Source of the DNA: a bacterium
GTDB lineage: Bacteria > Spirochaetota > Spirochaetia > JABEVK01
DNA: 10,338 bases
Direction: 5' to 3'
NCBI GenBank assembly: GCA_021782055.1
Contig: JAJXVP010000081.1
Span: forward strand, 1 to 10,338
Part shown: positions 1 to 7,700 of the stretch, piece by piece
Numbering within the stretch: position 1 is the first letter of the stretch
How the letters are laid out: the number at the start of each line of letters is the position of its first letter
Program-made: the position numbers and the translations under genes
Notes under the pieces: generated by a model
Databases searched by the model: none
Told to the model about the DNA's origin: nothing
Seen by the model: the letters and a program-made list of their open reading frames with translations, nothing else

Positions 1-512
1 TGTGTTTTTTTAAGGTTACAGTCGCGAAATTGCACGTCGGTGAGGGTGCCGGCATTAAAGCGGCTAAAGTACAGATCAGATTCTGAAAAGTCGCAGGCCT
101 CGGCTTCAAGACCGTTAAAGTTTACATGAAGGATGTCCGACCCCTTCCAACGGCAATTTTTCATGGTGTTTCCTGAAACACTACAAAAAATCCACGTGGT
201 TTCTTGAAGCGAACAATCGCGAAAGCTACCAAAATCGAGAAAACAGTTACGGAATTCACAGCCATCGAGCTGGGTCTCTTGCCAGGTTGAGCCTAAGAAG
301 GCACAGCCCTTAAAACGCTTTCCCCGAAGGTCAAGTTGAGTAAAGGGCACACGATTAAGAACCAGAGACGAAAAATCATTTTTGCTATGGAGGTATTGCG
401 TTAGGTTGCGCCGCCATTGGTCAAGATCTGTCAAATGGTTGACGCAGAAGGTACTGTTCCAAACCGCGTGCCGGCGACAGCTCTTCTCTTGGCAGGGAAT
501 TAAGTCAAACAT
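1..512 (-). CDS. Pentapeptide-repeat protein with N-terminal Cys/His cluster (3' end outside window)
   Basis: The frame is open from the ATG at 512 to the window edge, giving 170 codons with no stop; the gene continues to the left. From about residue 47 every fifth residue is a bulky hydrophobic (F47, L52, F57, L62, F67, F72, then mostly F, L or W), about 24 successive pentapeptides of the kind that form a right-handed quadrilateral beta-helix. Sample units are FKGCA, LDGCE, FRNCF, FRDCS, FNGLE, FSESD and FRDCN. The first 30 residues are different: C7, C12, C23 and H26 form a C-x4-C-x10-C-x2-H pattern that looks like a small zinc-binding knuckle. No signal peptide is visible, so it is probably cytoplasmic. 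Pentapeptide proteins have varied roles, including gyrase protection, but nothing here selects one. The gene follows the lipoprotein gene on the same strand after 158 bases and has its own candidate promoter. The Shine-Dalgarno sequence is weak at best (AAGAG just before the ATG). Confidence 0.85.
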   Translation of the reverse strand, partial: MFDLIPCQEKSCRRHAVWNSTFCVNHLTDLDQWRRNLTQYLHSKNDFSSLVLNRVPFTQLDLRGKRFKGCAFLGSTWQETQLDGCEFRNCFLDFGSFRDCSLQETTWIFCSVSGNTMKNCRWKGSDILHVNFNGLEAEACDFSESDLYFSRFNAGTLTDVQFRDCNLKKT

Positions 513-670
513 ACTCTTATTGTAACAGATTTTTGATAAAAGGGGACAGCAAGCAAAAGCCTAGGTAAGAATAAGCCTCACTATTACGTTATAGAAAGTC
601 TCTTTGTTACTAAAACTTGGGTCTTGGTATTACGTTGTACTTTGCCGGTAGCCTTGGTAACAAAAGTCAG
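513..670. other. Intergenic gap between lipoprotein and pentapeptide genes
   Basis: This 158-base gap contains no open frame I would call. It has a 9-base direct repeat, TATTACGTT at 582-590 and 628-636 on the plus strand. It also has an 8-base inverted pair, TTTGTTAC at 603-610 with GTAACAAA at 657-664, separated by 46 bases. Neither resembles a classical intrinsic terminator: there is no compact GC-rich hairpin followed by a T-run on the minus strand. The repeats could be a protein-binding site or chance. The left end holds the candidate promoter of the next gene. Confidence 0.5.
519..527 (-). promoter_or_regulatory. Candidate extended -10 promoter for the pentapeptide-repeat gene
   Basis: Read on the minus strand, 527 to 519 is TGTTACAAT, which fits the extended -10 form TGnTAnnnT. 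I see no good -35 box 16-18 bases upstream, which is usual for extended -10 promoters. Counting the last T as -7 puts +1 at about 512, the A of the gene's ATG, so the transcript may have little or no leader. This is a motif match only. Confidence 0.4.
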
Positions 671-1750
671 CTAGCGCTTTTTGGCGTAACTGACGGCTAC
701 ACCAAGAGCGTCAAAGGCCAAATCCGCATGACGAACGGTGGGGAGTCGGTTCGAAATCATCGCCCAACGAGGGGCTTGTGACGCGACGGAACGAATTTCG
801 GCTGTAATATTGTCGATCTCGTAGGTGTTCTGGTCGGTAGGAATCCAATGGGTCTTCATACCGGCCAGGTTTTCAAAGGCAGGAGACAACAGCAACGTCA
901 ATAAAGGTTTAAGGCTTTTTTCTTGGTTGAGCGGGGTAAAGGATTCTAAGCTAATAACCTCGGCAACGACAGGGGCCGGAGCCGGTGCTATCCAGAGACG
1001 AAAGTTTTGCGGAAAGTCAGTGCGATGCCGAACAAACGAACGGTAGGTGGTCACAAAAACTCGGGGAGAGTTCGGTTGACGCCAAGGCACGAGGTCAGCT
1101 GGGGCAAATTGCCAGCTAGAAGCGATCCAGCAGGGAGCGTTGAGCCAAGTTTTGACCCCTTGGAGCGCAGTCTGCCAGGCTGACGTGGGGGTTAAAAACC
1201 AGGCTGGGGCCGTACTGGTGAGCTTGGGGTTGGCTAAAAAAAAGACGGCTTGCTGGTAGAGCGGCTCCCGCCCCGGCAAGGTGATTAGATTCTTCCACGC
1301 CGGGGACTTCACCTGTGACCACGCTGGAAGCTGAGGCGGTTTTTCGTTTTGAAAGGAGCGCGAAACCCCAACTGGGTCATAAAACAGCGGCAGGTACTTC
1401 CAACCCTCGGGGGAATTTTGGGCCTCGACGAGGAGACCTCCTAGCGGTCGAAAGCTACCAGGAATGAACTTATCAGAGATCAGCTGGCTGGTGGGGGCAC
1501 CCTGGGGGAGATTCCAAGACGGGGTCGAGGTCAACCGAACCACCGCACCCGCCTGAGAGCTTTGGGGCCACGAGCTGTCGGGCTGAAAGACAAGGTTTTC
1601 TAGCCCGTGAACCCCCTTAGCCTGAGTCTGGAGAAGCTGGCCCACCTCGGTGGCTTCCGGACTCACCAGAACGGTGATCCGGGGGGCACAGGAGGCCAGA
1701 AGAAGAAGGAGGGGGAGGAGCGCCCAAACTTTAGTAAAGTACATTGCCAT
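671..1750 (-). CDS. Putative lipoprotein, resembles a diverged solute-binding protein
   Basis: The product is 359 residues. Residues 1-21 are a lipoprotein signal peptide: K7, then a Leu-rich core, then the lipobox LASC with Cys21 as the likely lipidated residue. The mature part (22-359) is soluble, Trp/Pro-rich, and has no further membrane segment. The FYDPVGV segment near residues 123-129, the LLLSPAFENL segment near 285-295 and IPTDQ near 303-307 are in the style and order of extracellular solute-binding proteins (type 2 periplasmic fold). This is family resemblance by eye, not a domain match. No ABC permease or ATPase gene is in the window, so a transport role is not supported by context. 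The ATG at 1750 gives a 20-base overlap with the upstream giant gene, and a second ATG at 1744 would give 14. Neither has a clear Shine-Dalgarno sequence, which suits translation coupled to the upstream gene. The stop is TAG at 671-673. The name 'outer-surface lipoprotein of unknown function' would be equally safe. Confidence 0.88.
   Translation of the reverse strand: MAMYFTKVWALLPLLLLLASCAPRITVLVSPEATEVGQLLQTQAKGVHGLENLVFQPDSSWPQSSQAGAVVRLTSTPSWNLPQGAPTSQLISDKFIPGSFRPLGGLLVEAQNSPEGWKYLPLFYDPVGVSRSFQNEKPPQLPAWSQVKSPAWKNLITLPGREPLYQQAVFFLANPKLTSTAPAWFLTPTSAWQTALQGVKTWLNAPCWIASSWQFAPADLVPWRQPNSPRVFVTTYRSFVRHRTDFPQNFRLWIAPAPAPVVAEVISLESFTPLNQEKSLKPLLTLLLSPAFENLAGMKTHWIPTDQNTYEIDNITAEIRSVASQAPRWAMISNRLPTVRHADLAFDALGVAVSYAKKR
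1688..1750 (-). other. Lipoprotein signal peptide and lipobox
   Basis: Residues 1-21 of the 359-residue protein have the three expected parts: a short N-region with one Lys (K7), a hydrophobic core of about ten residues dominated by Leu, and L-A-S-C at 18-21. The Cys codon is at 1688-1690. Cleavage before Cys21 by signal peptidase II is expected. Starting at Met3 (ATG at 1744) leaves a more compact, equally valid signal. Confidence 0.88.
1731..1750 (-). other. 20-base gene overlap, likely translational coupling
   Basis: The giant gene ends with TAA at 1731-1733, and the lipoprotein gene begins in another frame at 1750 (or 1744). The lipoprotein start has no obvious ribosome-binding site: the upstream bases on the minus strand are A/T-rich with at most an AGATAA. 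A ribosome finishing the giant gene would pass over both candidate ATGs, so re-initiation is the simplest way to start the lipoprotein. The overlap and frames are seen directly; the coupling is inferred. Confidence 0.6.
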
Positions 1751-4700
1751 TATTATCTGTTATACCGCCCGAGGTACCCAAGATGGTATTCTGTTCTATA
1801 TACCCGCCATTATAACCGACGATCAAGGGGCCTACGTTGGGCGTTACTCCACCAGTGGCAACATAGGTATTTGATGATCCCGGTGGAGTGTTGGACAAAA
1901 CGGCTACGGTTTCCCAATTTCCCGTGTAGGTAGAGGAACTGCCGTTAGAGCCGGCGGCTATGCTTGCCAGAGGCGTAGTGGGCCACGAAACCCGCAGTGC
2001 TTTGTTTGTTCCGCCGTAACTAATAGAGTAGGTAGAAATTACAGGCCGGATATCCGAGCCATTCTGAGTAGTACTGAAATCGCGTAACGTAATGCCATTA
2101 TACATCCCGTTGGTAAACATTGTGTCAACGTAAATCGGGGTATTAACAGTCAGTGAGGTAACCTTTCCCGATGTATAGGTCGGCTGGATGTAAACATACT
2201 TAAGTCCACTACTGACAGAATCGTAATAGGCTAGGTGTAGGTTCCCTGAAGGGTCAACTGCCATTTTGACATATTGACCCGCTTGTGAATCAATAACCAC
2301 TGGAGTACTCCAGGTTGTTGGACTGGAGACAGGATTGTTATTATAGATCAGCTTGAGTTGTCCGTTTGTGGCATCATAGTAGGCGATAAACACGTTGGGA
2401 TTTGTACCACTGACGAAATATTTCATATCGAAATACTGAGAGTCGGCACTTCCTGTCGTCAAGTTAACCCTTCCGACGGGAGTTTGCAGTCCATTATCGT
2501 AGGCTCCAAAATCGTTATAGGTGTTTGTACCAGCGGTAGAAGCTTTTGTGATGGAGGCATACCACGTCCCGCCATCACCTGTATGATTGTCAAGCGTGGT
2601 CGTTTTTGCCGCATTAGTTCCCGTTTGAAAACTCCAGAACACGATACTACGAGTCGGATTACCTGAGGGTACCGTAGCATTATCAAAGTAGGCGACAAAG
2701 TTATTTGTCACCGTATTGTTACCTTGGGCTAAGATTTCTAGGTTTTGATAACGACTCATAGCCACATCACCGGCAGTATTGTAACTGGGATAGTTCGTAT
2801 CGTTAACAAACGAAAGGTTACCTAGACCTAAGCCCCCCGCCTCCGCATTCCAGCTTGCGGCTTGATATCGAGTTGTTTTGTCTTTACCCCATTGTACTGA
2901 TCCATAGTACTGATAACCTGTTTGGCCCGAATACCAGTTCATATTATGGAGGTAGATGTAGAGCGGCACCCCCGCGCTATTATAGCTAAAGTCACCGCCG
3001 TTGATGGACCAGCTGTTGGTGAGTTGAGTAGAATCAAGGTAAACATTCTGGCCGTTGGTAACATACATCCAGTCCATATTTCCGGTCTGCGCCCCTGTTG
3101 TCGTTATTTGAGGATGCATCACGGCTTCGGTGGTATTGGTATAGCCAGTGTTGCTTGGTTTCCAGGCCCAAATGAACCGGTCATCGTTGATTGTTGAGGC
3201 TTGATAGGTCCAACCTAAGTCTGGTCTGTTCGTAATATTTTCACTGTTTTGCAGATTGGTGGTTGCCGTTGGGTCTGCGTTGAAGTTATTGGTAGAGGAG
3301 TAACCGTTGGTTGTCAATGACACATAACCAGAGGTGGTAATCAGGTTTTTAGCAAACTGAGCGTAGGTGTAACCTCCACCGGCCCCATTATCAAGAGTAA
3401 CGCTGGTCAGGGGAATGGAAACACCACCTACGTTAACGGTGTCACTGGCCGCCGCAGTGGGGTTGATATTCCACCCAACAATTTTCAAATTGGGGTTAGT
3501 CGTATCGGTAACATTAATGGGGTATTTTCCGGTAGAAGAACGTTTTAAGAACTTGGAGGTTCCCGAATCCAAACCTGTTTGAATATCAGTAATATAGGGA
3601 ACAACATCGAAGCTGACGCTAGGAGGAGATGTGGCTAGATTGGAACCCATGAAGGTGGTGCTGGCGAAGTCTTGCACCTGAACAGTTAAGGTTAACCCTT
3701 TATCGGCGGTTCCTGCTACGAATGCAGAATTCCAGTCGAGCTCCCAGTTGGCAGTGTGTCCTGATGTGGTCAAAGACTCATTCGAAATACTGCTTTGCCA
3801 TCCTTTGGGCGTTCCTGTGGCGACATTTACCGCTGAATAATTGTAACCGGTGAGTTGGTTGGTCACGCTGTTCCAATAGGCAATTTTGTACCAGGTACCT
3901 ATGTTGGCCGCCGTACCGGTGTTGCCAAAGTCGAAACCGTGGGTACCGGTAGTGCCGTTGTTGATTTGAGCATAAATCGCTTGAATATGCTGATTATCAC
4001 TGACCGATCCTGTAAATTTAATGGTACCAGATAGTTTGGGGTTCGAGTCGTTCAGGTTAGCAGGGAGTTTTGCCGTAATGAAACTATTGTCAAAATGACC
4101 CTGAGGTACTCCACTGAGGGTATAAATCGAAGAGGCTGATAAAGGCGTGATGGTGGCGGTAGGCGGAATCGTGTCGGTGTTCTGCACCGTTACTGTAAAC
4201 GTTTCCTGATAGGATTGACCAATTAATGGCGTGCTATCGGTAACAGTGAGAACAAAGTTCTGCGTACCATCAGGTATGGGGGTGACGAGATTGTTCCAGT
4301 TGATCAGGATCGTCGCCGTATCGGTTCCCGTAGTCACGGTGGTACCGGTGACCCCCCAATATTCTGTCCCGTTGACTTTTAACGAGTAATTGAGGGTGCC
4401 ATTTCCGTGCAAACTATTAACAACAATCTGCATCAATTTGTTGCGAACTACGAATCCTGTATTGATAGTTCCATTGGTTCCCGATGTACTTGGATAGTTT
4501 GTCGTTCCGTTAATTGTTCCGGCACCTGTTAAGTCAGTACCCAGCGTCGTGTTAGAGAATGCAGGTGCATTATTCGACACATACCCGTTCACCATATAAT
4601 GGCTGGCATTTCCGGCCTGGTCCCAGACTACGTAGTGAATCTGAATGGGGCCATCCGGTAAGAGGGTAGAGTTAAATTGCACCGACCAGTTTTCGGTTGA

Positions 4701-7700
4701 ACCATTTAAGGTTAACGACTCGGTAAAGCCATCGGCACCCGTATAGTTCGCACCAAGCGTCGCGATACTGGCGAAGTAGCCGGTATAGCTGGTCGTCGTG
4801 GGGTAGGTGACTGAGGCGCTAGTCGCACCACCCGCGTGAGTTTCGTCCATAGCGGTGAGTGTTAGCCCTGTGGTGGTCGTTGTCGAGGACGAGTTCAGGG
4901 ACAAGAAATTAGCCCCCGCACTGTCCGTGACATAAACAACGACTTTGCTGATCGCCCCTATGGGGCCTGAGTTGGTGCCAAAGTCGGTCACCGAACCCTG
5001 CAAAGTGGCCGCCGTTCCCGTCAAAACGTAGTACCCGTTCAGGTTCCCGCTGGTTTGTAACGAGGGTGCTGTGAGGTACGGGCTAGAGTTGGGGTTAGAT
5101 GTGGGGTAGAAGTTGTCCACACTCACACTGACAGGGCTTGTCGAGACTTGAGCGGTGGGCGTGGTCAGGTCCGAGGCCTGCAGATTCAAGCTGTAGGTGC
5201 CCGAATAGTAGCCCCCGGTGGTCGTACTGGGGTAAATGCTAGAAGAGTTCACGGTAATGGCCACGGCGTATTGGAAGTTCCCCGTGGTGTCACTCTCGAT
5301 CGCAGCCCCTCCTGTGGGGATGGTTCCTGACGCGGTTACGGTAAACTTAATTCCCGCGGCAGGTGTAATGGTACTCCCCAAGCCCAAAGCTACCCAGGGG
5401 TTGCTCCCCGGTGTGGTGTTACTGCCCGGGTTGGTAATCAATAGCTTATAGGCTTGACCCACCGTGTAGGTGACAGAGGCGGCACTGGCTAATTGACTAG
5501 CCGGGGTGACGGTCACACTGTCACCACTCGAAGTGACAGAAGTTGTCTGCGTCGTCCAATTGGTTCCCGTAGTCCCCGCCGTTTGGTACACAGTGGTGGT
5601 CCCCGAGAACGGGTTGGTTTCTGTCAAATTGATGCTTGCCAGACCGTTCGGGGTCGAGATATTGCCCCCGACGGTAAAGGTTCCTTTGGCATCCATCCCC
5701 TGGGTATAGGTAAGGGCAGAGCCACCCTGGGGGGTCAAGGTGCTGAGGGTAATGGTGGGGAAGGTATTATTAAAGGTCATCGTCAGCGGGGTCAACAAGT
5801 TACCGACAAACGAGCCACGAGGCCCACCATACAAGGTGGCACTCCAGGCCCTGGCGGTAACGGTGACCGTCTGGAAAGAATTTCCCGTCTGGGGGTACAC
5901 GTTGCCCACGTTGATGTCGTAATACCAGGTCACATTTGTCCCTTGGGTCATCAGCTTGGCGGGCGCCCATTGGTCAACGGCAAACACAGAACCAATACCC
6001 GAGGTAAAGCTGACGGCCGACCCTCCCGAGGTGGTTGAAACCTGGAACGAGTTGACAGTTGAGGTGGCTCCCACAACATAGTAGGGCGTTCCTAAGGTAG
6101 CGCTACCGGGTAGGGTTCCAAATTGGTCGGTAGGTTTAATGTAGACTACGGTGTTCGCGGGTAAGGGGGAACTCAAGGCCGATTGCACTGCAAAGGTTTT
6201 TAAATCGGCTTGAAGAATACTGGTCGGAACGCTGATCGAAGGGCTAAGCGACTTTCCTGTGGGGTCAACGTAGACCTCGGCGCTGTAGACACCCACCGGC
6301 TGGCTGGCCGTGCCGTAGATTCTCTGCTGACCGCCAAAGGTCTGCGCATTCGACGGTTGGGTAATCGAGATCACGGGGGTGTTGGCGTTGCTGTTGTAAA
6401 CGATGTAATCGGTCACGATGGTCTGGTTGCCAGCGTTATCGACCGACAAGAAGCTGATCGGCATTAACCAGTAATTTGAGTTCGTTGTGCCGCCATTGGC
6501 ATCGCAAGGATAGGCGTTGGTGGTGTTGGCGTAGCCGCTGATATCCCCCAGGCTGAGCACCCAGTTCGAAGCGGCGTTGCCTTGCGTCCAATAGCCGGGG
6601 GCTCCCACGGTTCCAGCTTTACCTAGGTGGTACTCAATCTTCTGGCTAACGCCGGAACCTGAGTCGGTCGTCGTCCCGGCTAAAGAAATTAAACCATTCA
6701 AGGGAAAACCCGAACCGCCAATGGTGAGAGTGGCGCTTGTGCCCGTGGCACTGGTGGTAACCTGGCTTGTCGTCGGACTTGTCATCGTGATGGTGGGTGC
6801 TACGTTATCCAAGCTGAAGCTTCGGCTGGCCTGGGTGGATTTGCCACTGGCCGAGACGGCTTGCACATAGGCGGTGAACGCACCGTTCGAGACCCCTGTC
6901 AGGGATAACGAAGGAACTAAGAAGCCCAGGGGCAGATTGGGACTGTAGAGCGTAAAGGTCCCCGTGCTCCCAAAGCTCAGTGTTGTTCCGCCAGTGGCGG
7001 CGGTGGCCAGGGTGAAGGTGGTGCCAGAGGCCCCCACCACATAGTAGGGGGTGCCTAGACTCAGCGCCGGAGTCGCTGTCGGCAGTGTTCCGGTAAAGTA
7101 CACCACACTACCCGTTGCCAAGAGTCCGCTTGAGGTTGTTGTTACCGTGGACGAGCTATTAGTCACACTCACGACCGCTGTGGGAGCTTTCGCTGTGGCA
7201 AAGCTACCGGTACTCAAAGCTACCCAGAGGCCAGAGACCGGACTACCAAGGCTAGTGGCGTTGACTCCGTTCAGAGTGAACTCATCATTGGCTCCGGTCA
7301 CCGACGAGGTCACGGTCGCTACCGTGTACGACGTAGTAGACGACAAGGTCACGTTCGAAGTGCCATTGTTATAGGTTGGCATGGTGGGGCCGGCCAGGTA
7401 GACGATGCTCCCCACCGATAACCCATGCGGTAGGGCTGTTTGGAACAACAGGGTTCCGTTGCTCACGGAGACACTGACAATCTCGTTAGCGGGTAAGCCC
7501 GCAGAGGCCCCGGTGAACGATGGGTTGGAACCATTGCTGGCAACAGCGTTCACGCTGGTTACCCCCAGGTTGTCTTGTAACGTACCGACCAAGGTGAAGG
7601 CACCATTCACCCAACTGCCTAAGCTGGGTGCGGTGACGCTCACGGCCGGCGAAGCGTTCGAAAGGGTAAAGTTTGTGTAGGTGGTGTAGCTCGTCGCATT

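Noticed and set aside
603..664. Inverted repeat as a transcription terminator for the lipoprotein gene
   Set aside because: The loop would be 46 bases, the stem is AT-rich and short, and no T-run follows on the minus strand.
2459..2698. 79-codon minus-strand frame inside the C-terminal domain region
   Set aside because: It is in a different frame of the same strand as the giant gene, lacks a ribosome-binding site and shows no recognisable features.
5493..6038. A 181-codon open frame on the plus strand
   Set aside because: It lies fully antisense to the strongly supported Ig-repeat frame. Its product is Arg/Gly-rich with no recognisable pattern, as expected for a shadow of a Thr/Pro/Gly-rich gene.
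7051..7374. Plus-strand open frame of 107 codons, and similar ones at 7405-7680, 7966-8262 and 9853-10107
   Set aside because: All are antisense shadows of the same repetitive gene. Their valine-rich products mirror its biased codons, and they recur because the repeats recur.
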